DNA of 28,127 nucleotides, taken from positions 1-28,127 of the forward strand of contig JBHGXV010000001.1 in the NCBI GenBank assembly GCA_041920505.1, in the 5' to 3' direction. Position numbers and translations under genes: made by a program. The first letter of the stretch is position 1. The number at the start of each line of letters is the position of its first letter. Shown here in pieces: positions 7,322 through 15,388 of this stretch. This DNA comes from JBHGXV01 sp041920505. Its GTDB lineage: Bacteria; Bacillota; Bacilli; Brevibacillales; Brevibacillaceae. The notes under the pieces were generated by a model, which saw only the letters and a program-made list of their open reading frames with translations, had not been told where the DNA came from and made no database searches.

Positions 7322-7876
7322 CTAGCGGGCGACGAAGTACGGGTAGATGAGGATCGCGCCCAAAATCGCCACCGCACCGATGATCATCGCCCAGGTGCCC
7401 ATCGTCCTGGCGTTTCGCCGCAACGCCAGGTAGCCGAGCACCATGCCGACGGGTGCCAGCAGATACGGCAGCAAAAACAGAGACAGGATGGACAGGCCCA
7501 ATGCCACCATGCCCAGGTTCCCGGCCGCCGAGTCCTGTCTGTCGAGGGCGGAACCGCCCACCGGCCAGCGGGGTTTGTCTGCGCGGCGAAGGGGCGAGGC
7601 AATCTCGCTTCCTGTCTCGTACTTCGTGTCGCGGACTACGTTGGCCTGCCGCGAGGTGTCGAGTACGTCATTGCCCGCAGGCACGCCCAGCGAAGAAGCA
7701 GGGGACGGATCGGCATTTGTCTGCGCCGCCTGGGTGTCCGGGGCGTTGTTTCCGTTCGACCGCGTCGCCTTGGGTTGAAACACCGCCCCCATCCACGTGT
7801 CGGCCGCGAATTCCGCGTCCGTTTGCTTCCCTTCCTTCTGCCCGCCATCCAGACGCTCGTTTTGCTCGTTCGTCAT
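7322..7876 (-). CDS. Putative membrane protein with DUF4190-like C-terminus
   Basis: A 184-residue protein with two parts. Residues 1-115 are polar and low-complexity, rich in Asn, Gln, Asp, Ala and Thr, without a signal peptide. Residues 120-182 hold two or three hydrophobic helices: NLGMVALGLSILSLFLLPYLL, then APVGMVLGYLALRRNART, then WAMIIGAVAILGAILIYPYF. The helix, small loop, LGYLALRR and helix pattern is like DUF4190-type domains, of unknown function. The polar N-terminus is likely cytoplasmic. GGGGATGA lies upstream of the ATG. It is divergent from the nucleotidase gene, about 90 bases apart, and has its own terminator. Confidence 0.75.
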   Translation of the reverse strand: MTNEQNERLDGGQKEGKQTDAEFAADTWMGAVFQPKATRSNGNNAPDTQAAQTNADPSPASSLGVPAGNDVLDTSRQANVVRDTKYETGSEIASPLRRADKPRWPVGGSALDRQDSAAGNLGMVALGLSILSLFLLPYLLAPVGMVLGYLALRRNARTMGTWAMIIGAVAILGAILIYPYFVAR

Positions 7877-7968
7877 GTCGCGTTCATCCCCTTTGCAAAA
7901 AGGATTGTGGTGAAGGAAGTAGCTTTATTTTCTGTTGCGCTTGCACAATTTAAACTGGAGGCGAAAGG

Positions 7969-8562
7969 ATGAAACCCGCGAAACCCCTAACGATTGGCAT
8001 CGACATCGACGGCACGGTGACCGATCCCGCCAGTATCGTCCCGTTGATGAACGAATCGTTTGGCAAGAATTTGTGCTTCGCCGACTGCACCGATTACAAC
8101 CTGGCCACGGTGTACGGAATCAGCGAAGAGGCGTTTGCCGACTGGCTGCGCAAGCACGGCGAGCGGCTCTATCGGCTGGCACCGGTGCACGGGGAAGCCG
8201 ACCGCGTCCTGCGTGACTGGTGGGGCAACCACCGGCTTGTCTACATCAGCGCGCGCGAACCGCGCCATCTGGACGTCACACGCGAGTGGTTCGACCGTTA
8301 CCGGATTCCGTTCGACGAAATCGAACTGATCGGGTCGCACGACAAACTGGCCGCCGCGAGAAAATGGGCAGTCGATTTATTCCTGGAAGACCGGCTGGAA
8401 AACGCGGTGCAACTGGCCACCGAGTTGCAGATCCCTGTCTTTTTGTTTGACACGCCCTACAACCGTTCCCCGCTGCCCCCGCTGGTGCAGCGCGTTCACT
8501 CCTGGCGGGATGTGCACCGCCGTCTGACGGAGCACGCGGCCGTCATCCGCAAAACGGTATAG
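7969..8562 (+). CDS. HAD-family 5' nucleotidase (NT5C type)
   Basis: A 197-residue soluble phosphatase resembling the 5'(3')-deoxyribonucleotidase branch of the HAD superfamily, which dephosphorylates nucleoside monophosphates. Motif I is IGIDIDGTVTDP, with the nucleophile and acid/base aspartates at 12 and 14. Motif II is the serine of VYISAREP. Motif III is the lysine in SHDKLAAARKW. Motif IV is the acidic LFLEDRLENA. There is a small helical cap between motifs I and II. The exact substrate is not readable. The ATG follows GGAGG by seven bases. A hairpin terminator follows at 8574-8606. Confidence 0.88.
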   Translation: MKPAKPLTIGIDIDGTVTDPASIVPLMNESFGKNLCFADCTDYNLATVYGISEEAFADWLRKHGERLYRLAPVHGEADRVLRDWWGNHRLVYISAREPRHLDVTREWFDRYRIPFDEIELIGSHDKLAAARKWAVDLFLEDRLENAVQLATELQIPVFLFDTPYNRSPLPPLVQRVHSWRDVHRRLTEHAAVIRKTV

Positions 8563-8573
8563 AACGGTATAGA

Positions 8574-8606
8574 AAAAGACGTACCGCCTGTCGGGATACG
8601 TCTTTT
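8574..8606. terminator. Rho-independent terminator after the nucleotidase gene (also usable by the DUF1540 gene)
   Basis: AAAAGACGTA (8574-8583) and TACGTCTTTT (8597-8606) are perfect inverted repeats, with CCG/CGG pairing inside the loop. T runs lie on both sides by symmetry. It lies between the converging stops at 8562 and 8628. Confidence 0.85.
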
Positions 8607-8627
8607 CCTTTGTCCTCAAGCCTTGGT

Positions 8628-8852
8628 CTACGCGTTCGCGCTTTTCGGCTTGAAGGTGTGACAACAGGTTTCCGCCGAACTGGTGGCGGTGTCCCTGTCG
8701 CTGCTGGAGTGGCCGTACTCGCCGGCGAACTCTTCCTCGAAATCGCGGCGGGCGTGCCGATCCACTTCCACCATGATCATTTCTGCCTGGCAGTTGTTTC
8801 CTTCGCCCCAGTAGGAGCAATTGGACACGCTGCATTTTACGATTGGCTTCAT
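8628..8852 (-). CDS. DUF1540 domain protein
   Basis: A 74-residue protein beginning with a DUF1540 motif: V-K-C-S-V-S-N-C-S-Y-W, then GEGNNC and AEMIMVEVD. Cysteines are at 7, 12 and 21, with a later Cys-Cys pair near 63. This cysteine spacing, with the GN.C.A..I core, defines the family, common in Firmicutes and thought to bind metal; the role is unknown. The middle is acidic and Ser/Asp rich, and the second cysteine cluster looks like a reduced second copy. GGGGGTG lies before the ATG. It has a clear promoter at 8894-8921. Confidence 0.85.
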   Translation of the reverse strand: MKPIVKCSVSNCSYWGEGNNCQAEMIMVEVDRHARRDFEEEFAGEYGHSSSDRDTATSSAETCCHTFKPKSANA

Positions 8853-8893
8853 TGCTTCACCCCCTAGGGCTAGACTTCGCCACAGGGGATGCC

Positions 8894-8921
8894 ATTATAC
8901 TCCCGGTTTTTACAATGTCAG
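8894..8921 (-). promoter_or_regulatory. Sigma-A promoter of the DUF1540 gene
   Basis: On the minus strand a -35 CTGACA (8921-8916), which overlaps the last codons of the fabG-like gene, is followed by 16 bases and a consensus -10 TATAAT (8899-8894). Transcription would start about 35 bases before the ATG at 8852. Confidence 0.7.
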
Positions 8922-9650
8922 GCCGCCGTCCACACTGAGCACGGCGCCGTTGATGTAGCGTCCCGCGTCGGAAGCGAGGAACAGGTACGCGTTGGCAATG
9001 TCGATCGGCTCGCCCAGTCGACGCAAGGGCACTTTTTCTTCCATCATTTTGATGATTTTTTCCGGAACGGCCCGCGTCATCGGGGTATGAATGAAGCCTG
9101 GCGCCACGGCGTTGCAGGTGATCCCTTTGGGCCCCAGTTCTTTCGCCCACGTCTTGGTCATGGCGATGACGCCGCCTTTGCTCGCCGCATAGTTGGTTTG
9201 ACCGAAATTGCCGTGCAGGCCGACAATGGACGAGGTGCTGATGATTCGGCCGCTGCCGCGCTCCAGCATGTGCCCCACCACGGCCTGCGTACAGTGGAAC
9301 ACGCCCGTCAGGTTGATGGCGATCACGCGATCCCACTGCTCCTGCGTCATCTTGGGAAGCGTCGCGTCCGCGGTGACGCCTGCGTTGTTGATCAGGATGT
9401 CAATTTGACCGTAATGAGCGAGAGCGGTTCGCAGCATGGCGTCCACACTTGCGCGGTCGCTTACGTCCACTTTGACAAACAGGGCGTTTCCTCCCGCTTG
9501 TTCAATCCGGGAAACAGTGCTCTGGCCCCCTGCTTCCTGAAAGTCGGCCACCACCACCTTGGCTCCTTCCTGGGCGAACAGGAGGGCGGCCGCCTGGCCA
9601 ATGCCGCTGGCTCCTCCGGTAATGACGGCAACACGATCCTGGAGTCGCAA
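8910..9650 (-). CDS. 3-oxoacyl-ACP / acetoacetyl-CoA reductase-like short-chain dehydrogenase
   Basis: A 246-residue classical SDR close to FabG and PhaB, which reduce 3-oxoacyl thioesters with NADPH. The nucleotide-binding motif is TGGASGIG (11-18), followed by LINNAG (about 87-92). The catalytic set is Ser141/142 in STSSIVG, Tyr155 and Lys159 in NYAASKG. It ends with the FabG-like YINGAVLSVDGGLTL. It starts at a TTG (9650) with AAGGAGGAA eight bases upstream. It is not beside other fatty acid genes, so it may be a paralogue acting on another 3-oxoacyl substrate. It lies 5 kb from the PKS cluster and in a different transcription unit. Confidence 0.9.
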   Translation of the reverse strand: MRLQDRVAVITGGASGIGQAAALLFAQEGAKVVVADFQEAGGQSTVSRIEQAGGNALFVKVDVSDRASVDAMLRTALAHYGQIDILINNAGVTADATLPKMTQEQWDRVIAINLTGVFHCTQAVVGHMLERGSGRIISTSSIVGLHGNFGQTNYAASKGGVIAMTKTWAKELGPKGITCNAVAPGFIHTPMTRAVPEKIIKMMEEKVPLRRLGEPIDIANAYLFLASDAGRYINGAVLSVDGGLTL

Positions 9651-9766
9651 TCGAAATTCCTCCTTCTCTGATGTGGTGTTACCTTTGCACTCGTGCTACG
9701 ATTGGTTTACTCATTATGGGAATCCCTGGTTACATTCAAGTTACACCCGAAAGCGAGGGAGTACAC

Positions 9767-10546
9767 ATGAATCAGACGTCGCGCGTGGTCGTCATCACCG
9801 GCGGAAGCGGCGGCCTCGGGGATGCGCTCGCCCGATGCCATCTGTCCGCAGGAGACGACGTCATCATCACCAGCCGGACGCTGTCTTCCCGCTCGGCGGC
9901 GCAAAAACAGAACGGTCATCCCCGGTTTCACGCCTATCCGCTAGACGTCCGCGACCGGGAAGCGGCCCAGGCGTTCGCCGACTGGGTGCAGGATCGCTTC
10001 GGCCGCTGCGACATCCTGTACAACAACGCGGGCGTCGCGGTCTTCAAACCGTTTGCAGAAATGAGTCCGACCGAGATTGACGAGGTGTTTGACGTCAACG
10101 TGAACGGCGTGGTGTACGTGACGCGTGCGTTTTTGCCGATGATGCTTGCGGCGGGCCGCGGGCAAATCGTCAACGTCGCCTCGTTGGCCGGTCGCGTCGC
10201 CACGGCCAAGGCGGCTGTCTATGCCGCGAGCAAGGCGGCGGTGATCCGCTTCAGCGAAGGACTGCGCCACGAGTTGAGCGGAAGCGGCATTTCCGTCACT
10301 TGCGTCTTGCCCGGCCCAATCGACACCCCGCTCTTGCGGCGCGCCGATCCCTCGGGAGCTTACCGCGACAAGGCAAGTCATTACCTATTGTTTCCAGAAA
10401 AAACAGCCGAAATCATCGTCCGGGCGGTGGAAGCGAAACGGGCGGAAGTAGCCTTGCCGCTACGGTTGCATCTGCTGTCTCTGCTCTATCCATTATTGCC
10501 GGAACAGCTCAGGGAGTGGTTGGCACCGCTCGTCAACCGCAAGTAG
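9767..10546 (+). CDS. Short-chain dehydrogenase/reductase, YqjQ-like
   Basis: A 259-residue SDR of unknown substrate. Motifs are TGGSGGLG (11-18), YNNAG (85-89), catalytic Ser139 in NVASLAG, and Tyr152-Lys156 in VYAASKAA. The C-terminal part, with RHELSGSGISVTCVLPGPIDTPL and a basic hydrophobic tail, is typical of the DltE/YqjQ group, which may touch the membrane; YqjQ of B. subtilis has the same length. ATG 9767 follows GAGGGAG; the frame extends upstream to 9671 but without a ribosome site and with unrelated sequence. It is divergent from the FabG-like gene and converges on the MFS gene, with a GC-only stem (GAGGCG/CGCCTC, 10551-10566) between the stops. Confidence 0.87.
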   Translation: MNQTSRVVVITGGSGGLGDALARCHLSAGDDVIITSRTLSSRSAAQKQNGHPRFHAYPLDVRDREAAQAFADWVQDRFGRCDILYNNAGVAVFKPFAEMSPTEIDEVFDVNVNGVVYVTRAFLPMMLAAGRGQIVNVASLAGRVATAKAAVYAASKAAVIRFSEGLRHELSGSGISVTCVLPGPIDTPLLRRADPSGAYRDKASHYLLFPEKTAEIIVRAVEAKRAEVALPLRLHLLSLLYPLLPEQLREWLAPLVNRK

Positions 10547-10565
10547 GCGTGAGGCGCCCCCGCCT

Positions 10566-11786
10566 CTAGCGCACGGGACGCAACAGGCGAAACGCCGCTG
10601 CTCCGACGATGATACAGGCGACGGCCGAGACGGCCAATAATCCGCGCACTCCAATAACAGGAATCAAGAGACCGGAAAGGAAGGCGCCAAGCGGCATACC
10701 CAGACCGGTGACGGCGCGGACGCTGGTCAGCACCCGGCCGATCACCGCCGCCGGGACGTCGGCCTGCAGGCCGCTCATGTACAACACCTGGTACGGAGAA
10801 AACACCAGCCCGGCCAGGCAGATCGCGGCAATCGCCACGCCCGTATGCGGCAGCACGGCGAGCGGCAAGGTACACACTCCCCACAGCACAATGATCGCAG
10901 CCAGCGTTCCTCCTCGCGGCCAGCTCCAGTTCACCAGCGAGAACAGAAGCGAACCAGCCAGCGAACCGAGCGCCAGCGCTGTCCACAGCGTCCCCAACAG
11001 GGCGGTTCCCCCGTGAAGTTCGTTCGCGGCGTACAGAGGCAGCGCAACCTCGACAGGACCGTACGACAGGTTGAAAAAGAACGTGACCAGCACCAGCCAG
11101 ACAAGGGGCGGCCTTTGAAGCACATAGGCGAAACCGGCTTTCATGTCCATAACCAGCCTATGCAGCCAGACGGAAACGGTGTCGGCAACAGCAGGCCCTA
11201 TGGCCCGTCCCCTCCAGCCGGGCAGTGCGGCAAAACAAGCGGCGCACAGAAAAAAACTCATGGCATCCAGCAAAAGCACCGTCAATTCACCGAAGGAGGC
11301 GACCAGCACGCCCGCCAGCGCGGGGCCGAACAGAAAAACGATTTGCCACTGCGTCTGCATCAGGGCGTTGGCCCGGATGAGCAGCGTCTTGTCGGTCACA
11401 AGCTGCGGCAGCATCGCCTGCACACCGCTCGTGGAAAGTGGGGAGAGCGCGCCCGCCGTCACGACGACGGCATAGACGAGCCAGGCGGGCGACTGTTCGT
11501 TCCCCAGCAAATACGCCAACAATAGAAACAACGCGCCGCGCGCGACGTTGTCCCCAATCACCAGCATCCGGCGATCGAAGCGATCCAACAGCACCCCGAT
11601 CACCAGCCCGGCGAGCAGGCCGGGCAAAAGATAGGCAAGAATCATGCCACCCATCGCCACCGAGGAACCGGTCTTACGCATCACGTACCAGGTCAACGCC
11701 ATCCAGCCAAACTGGTCGCCTACTCCTGACAAAAACAAACCCAGCCAGTACAGGCAAAAGGCACGATTTCGCCACAGCCGCTTCAT
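10566..11786 (-). CDS. MFS transporter (probable efflux permease)
   Basis: A 406-residue integral membrane protein with about 12 hydrophobic segments. It starts RNRAFCLYWLGLFLSGVGDQF, a sequence common in MFS drug-efflux-like permeases. The loop after helix 2 has the MFS motif-A type GVLLDRFDRRMLV. A long central loop (about residues 190-215) precedes the second half. Substrate is unknown. Its ATG overlaps the stop of the EamA gene (ATGA), so the two are translationally coupled. The pair lies beyond the codY terminator and so is not part of the PKS-NRPS transcript, but it could export its product. Confidence 0.88.
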   Translation of the reverse strand: MKRLWRNRAFCLYWLGLFLSGVGDQFGWMALTWYVMRKTGSSVAMGGMILAYLLPGLLAGLVIGVLLDRFDRRMLVIGDNVARGALFLLLAYLLGNEQSPAWLVYAVVVTAGALSPLSTSGVQAMLPQLVTDKTLLIRANALMQTQWQIVFLFGPALAGVLVASFGELTVLLLDAMSFFLCAACFAALPGWRGRAIGPAVADTVSVWLHRLVMDMKAGFAYVLQRPPLVWLVLVTFFFNLSYGPVEVALPLYAANELHGGTALLGTLWTALALGSLAGSLLFSLVNWSWPRGGTLAAIIVLWGVCTLPLAVLPHTGVAIAAICLAGLVFSPYQVLYMSGLQADVPAAVIGRVLTSVRAVTGLGMPLGAFLSGLLIPVIGVRGLLAVSAVACIIVGAAAFRLLRPVR

Positions 11787-12679
11787 GCCGCATCCCGTAC
11801 CTTGTCATCAGACCGCTTGCGTCCGGCCCAATAAACCCCGAACAGGATGCAGGCCAGACCGGCGAGCAACGTCGCGTGAATCTCCTCGTGCAACAGCGTG
11901 AATCCCCAGAGGATCGCGGTCACGGGAACCAGGTACGTCACCGTCGTGGCGAATTCGGGACTGCCTTTGATGATCAGATAATAGAACAAGATATAGGCGA
12001 CACCGGAGCCAAACACGCCGATGCCGACGAGCGATAGCAAGTTGGCCGGTTTGGCCAGCGGCGCCAGGGCAAAGGGTTCGCTTAAAAGCGCGATCAGCCC
12101 GCTGCCGATGCAGCCGACGATCAGCGTGCCCAAGGCGACCTGGTACATCGTCAGGTGGTTGAGATGACGCTTGGACACGTGCGAGGAGATGGCATAGCAC
12201 AACGTCGCTGTGATCATGCCCGCAAACCCGGCCAGATCGACCGAGACGATCCGCGCCGGATTGATGTCGAGCAGCACCAGCAACCCGACAAAGCCGATAG
12301 CCATGCCCAGCCACTGCCGGCGGGCAGCTCTCAGTTGGAAAAAAGCGACCCCCACCAGCATCGTCCACAAGGGCGTGGTCGCGTTCAGCACGGACGCCAT
12401 GCTGCTCGAAAGCCGCGTCTCACTGAACCCGATCAACGCCCATGGAATGGCGGTATTGAGCAGCCCGACCACGGTCATCGCTTTCCAGGGGATGCGTCCC
12501 AACCGCAACGGTTGTCGCAGCACGGCCATGATGACCAGGATGGCGGCCACGCCAAACCCGGAGCGCAAAAAGGCGATCGACCATGGATGATAGTCGTGCA
12601 ACAGCACTTTGATAAACAAGAACGAGCCTCCCCAGATCAAACTGAGCAAGGCCAGCGTCAGATACAACAACCGCGGCAT
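11783..12679 (-). CDS. EamA/DMT-family transporter
   Basis: A 298-residue membrane protein with ten predicted helices in two EamA repeats, the fold of drug/metabolite transporters that export amino acids and other metabolites. The first repeat starts LLSLIWGGSFLFIK, the family signature, and ends near LVLLDINPA; the second runs from FAGMITATLCYAISSHV to GVYWAGRK. Substrate is unknown. The ATG follows a GAGGGG run. A -10-like TACAAT (complement of 12751-12756) lies about 75 bases upstream, without a good -35. It overlaps the MFS gene downstream by four bases. Confidence 0.9.
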   Translation of the reverse strand: MPRLLYLTLALLSLIWGGSFLFIKVLLHDYHPWSIAFLRSGFGVAAILVIMAVLRQPLRLGRIPWKAMTVVGLLNTAIPWALIGFSETRLSSSMASVLNATTPLWTMLVGVAFFQLRAARRQWLGMAIGFVGLLVLLDINPARIVSVDLAGFAGMITATLCYAISSHVSKRHLNHLTMYQVALGTLIVGCIGSGLIALLSEPFALAPLAKPANLLSLVGIGVFGSGVAYILFYYLIIKGSPEFATTVTYLVPVTAILWGFTLLHEEIHATLLAGLACILFGVYWAGRKRSDDKVRDAA

Positions 12680-12795
12680 TCATTTCCCCTCTTTCTGTCT
12701 ATTCCGAATCAGTCTTTCCAAGGCAGCCCTTCCCACCCAAGTTTTTGACCATTGTATCACGGACGTAGGGCAAATTGGAGAAATGATTTGATCTA

Positions 12796-12850
12796 TAAAA
12801 ACATATTGGCCTCTCCGGCGGTCCGTTGCCCGGACCCGTCCGAAGAGGCC
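12796..12850 (-). terminator. Rho-independent terminator of codY
   Basis: On the minus strand GGCCTCT-type arms (12844-12850 with 12809-12815) and inner GTCCG/CGGAC arms form a long, slightly irregular stem. It is followed by AATATGTTTTTATAG, which carries a T run at 12801-12797. It lies 35 bases past the codY stop and separates codY from the EamA-MFS unit. Confidence 0.75.
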
Positions 12851-12884
12851 GATTGGAGGGGTTGTTTCTCTGGTTGTTTCGCTG

Positions 12885-13661
12885 TCAGGATGTTTTCCAC
12901 TTCGCCAGTTCAGTGTGGAACTTGTCATTCAGCACCTTGATGTACGTGCCTTTCATCCCGAGTGAACGGGATTCCAACACCCCGGCGCTTGCCAGTTTGC
13001 GCAGGGCATTGACGATCACGGAGCGCGTCAGCCCGGCCTGATCGGCCAATTGGCTGGCGACGAGCAGGCCTTCCTTGGCGTCCAGTTGCTCCATGATCTT
13101 TTCAATGGCGATTTGTTCGCTGTAGGACAGGGATGAGAGCGCAATCTTGGCAAACGTCTTTTCCCGAACCTCGGTTTCGATCTGTTCGGTGCGGTGGCGG
13201 ACGATTTTCATGCCGATGACGGTGGCGCCGATCTCCGCCAGAATCAGATCCTCGGTTGCAAATGAGCCGAAAGGTCTGAGCAACACCAGGGTGCCGAGGC
13301 GGCTGCCGCCCGCGTTAATCGGCACGATGGTGGTCATCATCTGCGGAAACAGCGATTTCCACTCGTCCGCCACCATGCTGTACGGACCGTCGATCGGCTC
13401 ATTGGCGAGCGACTGGGTGACCTGCAAAAGCCGGTTGTTGTAATCGGCCGAAAGCAGGCTGGAAAAACGCCCTTCCCCCTCCGAATGGACCTCATGCGAG
13501 AACCCGCTACCGAGAATCATCCCGTCGGCTGTGATAATGTACACATTGGCGGCGATGACGTTGGAAAACAGCTTGGCCATCTCCTGATAGCTGACACCGC
13601 TGCCTCCCATCGTCCGCTGCAGCATCGAGTTGATCTGTCTCGTTTTCTCCAATAAACTCAT
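12885..13661 (-). CDS. codY: Global nutritional regulator CodY
   Basis: A 258-residue GTP- and branched-chain-amino-acid-sensing DNA-binding regulator. It starts MSLLEKTRQINSMLQR and has the GAF-type sensor domain (about 1-155), a helical linker, and a C-terminal winged helix (about 175-250). The recognition region VASQLADQAGLTRSVIVNAL (201-220) and ESRSLGMKGTYIKVLN are nearly identical to B. subtilis CodY as I remember it. GAGGAGG lies 11 bases before the ATG, a rather long gap. It is a single gene here; in B. subtilis codY follows the xerC-like codV and hslVU genes. Those are absent, and its upstream neighbour is the PKS-NRPS operon, beyond a terminator. A CodY box lies upstream (13700-13714). 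Confidence 0.96.
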   Translation of the reverse strand: MSLLEKTRQINSMLQRTMGGSGVSYQEMAKLFSNVIAANVYIITADGMILGSGFSHEVHSEGEGRFSSLLSADYNNRLLQVTQSLANEPIDGPYSMVADEWKSLFPQMMTTIVPINAGGSRLGTLVLLRPFGSFATEDLILAEIGATVIGMKIVRHRTEQIETEVREKTFAKIALSSLSYSEQIAIEKIMEQLDAKEGLLVASQLADQAGLTRSVIVNALRKLASAGVLESRSLGMKGTYIKVLNDKFHTELAKWKTS

Positions 13662-13699
13662 GGTTTATATTTCCTCCTCTTACGTTTTTATGCTCTCAG

Positions 13700-13714
13700 T
13701 ATTGTCAGAAAAAT
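13700..13714 (-). promoter_or_regulatory. Probable CodY box upstream of codY
   Basis: On the minus strand ATTTTTCTGACAATA matches 12 of 15 positions of the CodY consensus AATTTTCWGAAAATT, including the central TTTTCTGA. It is 39 bases upstream of the codY ATG, a position suited to autoregulation. The promoter hexamers around it are not clear: a CTGACA lies within it, without a good -10. Confidence 0.6.
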
Positions 13715-13737
13715 GCGTGCTAATACCTCCTTTTCCA

Positions 13738-13789
13738 CAAAAAAAGCGCGCAGACGTCTGTGTCCGTAAGACACGTTGTCTGCACGCCG
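13738..13789 (-). terminator. Rho-independent terminator of the PKS-NRPS operon
   Basis: On the minus strand GCGTGCAGACAACGTGTC pairs with GACACAGACGTCTGCGCGC around a TTACG loop, followed directly by TTTTTTT (13745-13738). This strong hairpin lies about 110 bases past the type II thioesterase stop (13899) and before codY. It marks the 3' end of the biosynthetic transcript. Confidence 0.85.
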
Positions 13790-13898
13790 ACGGCGAAGAC
13801 GTGTTGTTCGCCTACGTACCGTTTTCATTCGTTCGGAAAATTGGCCTGATGCGCCCGCGCCAACAAGGCTTGCAACTGGCCTGTCCTGCTTCCCCCGG

Positions 13899-14618
13899 CT
13901 AGCGGCGCAGCGAAAGCGACAAGTGCGGCTGCATCGTTCGATTCACCAACGCCGCCACCGTCTCTGCCTGATCGAGGATGAAAAAGTGGCCGCCGTCCAC
14001 GGCGTGCACCGTAGTCGGTCGGCTGCTGTACTGCTCCCACTCTGGCATCAGGATGGGCGAGGTGAGGAAATCGCCGGTGCCGTACAGGACCACAAACGGG
14101 CAGTCAAGCGGCAACCGTCCCGCAGGCGGAACGTAGGTTTCCACCAAGCGAAAATCGCGGCGCAGGATGGGCAGGAACAGGTCCTTCAACTCACGATTGG
14201 CCAGAAGCTCCTTCGGCGTGCCTCCCATCCGGGCGACCTCCTGCCACAAGCCGTCGTCGTCAAGCTGGTGGCGCAATCGGTCCGGCTTCACGTGCGGCGG
14301 GTTTTTGCCGGAGAAAAACGCGCAGACAGGCGGCACAAGCCCGGCATCGCTGATGGCGTGCATCAACTCAAAGACCAGCAGGGCTCCCATGCTGTGACCG
14401 AACAACGCATACCGCTCGCCCGCCTGTTCCCGCACAATCGCAAGCAGATCAAACACAGCCTCTTCCATGCTGTTGTATGGCGGCTCCAAAAAACGCTTGC
14501 CCTTGCCCGCCAGTTCGATCGGGACTAGCTCCAGCGCCGGATGGAGGTGCGGCTTCCACCGGAGAAAGGCGGACGCCGCTCCTCCGGCGTGCGGAATGCA
14601 CAATAGCTTCCATTTCAT
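13899..14618 (-). CDS. Type II (external) thioesterase of the PKS-NRPS cluster
   Basis: A 239-residue alpha/beta hydrolase of the GrsT/SrfAD type, which removes wrong or stalled acyl groups from carrier domains. It starts MKWKLLCIPHAGGAASAF, close to the usual family start. The nucleophile is Ser76 in FGHSMGA; the later acid is in VVLYGTGDFLTSP, and the His in VDGGHFFIL. The length is normal. I chose ATG 14618, which has AAAGGAG eight bases upstream; in-frame ATGs at 14636 and 14624 have no or too close a ribosome site. It follows the phosphopantetheinyl transferase by 24 bases and is the last gene of the operon, before the terminator at 13738-13789. Confidence 0.93.
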   Translation of the reverse strand: MKWKLLCIPHAGGAASAFLRWKPHLHPALELVPIELAGKGKRFLEPPYNSMEEAVFDLLAIVREQAGERYALFGHSMGALLVFELMHAISDAGLVPPVCAFFSGKNPPHVKPDRLRHQLDDDGLWQEVARMGGTPKELLANRELKDLFLPILRRDFRLVETYVPPAGRLPLDCPFVVLYGTGDFLTSPILMPEWEQYSSRPTTVHAVDGGHFFILDQAETVAALVNRTMQPHLSLSLRR

Positions 14619-14642
14619 CTCCATGACTCCTTTCATCCGCTG

Positions 14643-15335
14643 TTACCGCAACCGTCGGCAGAGGTCTTCCACGTCACGCCGCGTGATGTTGTCGGCAAAC
14701 GCGTCGATGGCGGCGCAGGCGGACAGTTTATACGCCGGATCCAGCTCGTACTGGCGAAAGAAAAAGGGGGCGGGAACGTGGGACTGGCGGACGACAAACC
14801 GCCCGTCCCGCGTCCGCCGCACGGAAAACGAGTCCAGCGGAACGGACAACCCGCGTCCGATCGCTTTGACAAAACTCTCTTTCAATGTCCAAAGGTCGTA
14901 AAAGTAGGCCAGCCGCTCCGCATCCGGCAGGGCCTCCAGGTCGGCCCTCTCGTCGGCGGAGAAGCAGTGTCTGGCGATCTGTGCGTCCAGCGGGCGGATC
15001 GCCTCTACGTCTATGCCCACCGGCCCCCCCTGGCCGACGATGGCACACACCCACCTGCCGGCATGCGAGACATTAAAGGAGAAACGGCTGTCGAGCGTGA
15101 GAAATGGTTTGCCGTAAGCGTTGTACGCAAACGAAATCTGGCGATTCGCCACAAAGTAGCGCTCCATCACCACGGAACGGATCAGCACGTCCGCCAACAG
15201 GGTCCGCCAAGCGTCTTCCGCCCGGCGGAATCGGCGGATGCGCTCCCGCTTTTCCGGCGAGACGAGGGCCAGCAGTTCCTCGAACCGTCCGGCGGCCGTC
15301 AGAGCGGGAATCTCCAGGACGAATACTTCCACCAT
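14643..15335 (-). CDS. Sfp-type 4'-phosphopantetheinyl transferase
   Basis: A 230-residue enzyme that moves phosphopantetheine from CoA to the serine of carrier domains, needed by all the carriers encoded upstream. Family motifs are FSFNVSHAGRWV (86-97), GPVGIDVEAIRP with the magnesium ligands Asp109 and Glu111, and LWTLKESFVKAIGRGL with Glu153 and Lys157. Size and motif order match Sfp. AAGGGGAGA precedes the ATG. It lies 53 bases after the NRPS stop and before the type II thioesterase, so it is co-transcribed with the cluster. Confidence 0.95.
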   Translation of the reverse strand: MVEVFVLEIPALTAAGRFEELLALVSPEKRERIRRFRRAEDAWRTLLADVLIRSVVMERYFVANRQISFAYNAYGKPFLTLDSRFSFNVSHAGRWVCAIVGQGGPVGIDVEAIRPLDAQIARHCFSADERADLEALPDAERLAYFYDLWTLKESFVKAIGRGLSVPLDSFSVRRTRDGRFVVRQSHVPAPFFFRQYELDPAYKLSACAAIDAFADNITRRDVEDLCRRLR

Positions 15336-15388
15336 CGTCGTCTCCCCTTGGGTTATTCCATGGCTTCCTTTCTTTATCTTTGGCTGGC

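Noticed and set aside
10551..10566. GAGGCG/CGCCTC stem between the convergent SDR and MFS genes as a terminator
   Set aside because: The stem has only six pairs and no T run on either strand; possibly functional, but not supported.
13825..14040. Minus-strand frame ending in GQLQALLARAHQANFPNE, just past the thioesterase stop, as a possible frameshifted C-terminus
   Set aside because: The thioesterase already has a normal length and complete catalytic set before its stop at 13899; the extra tail matches nothing I know in that family.
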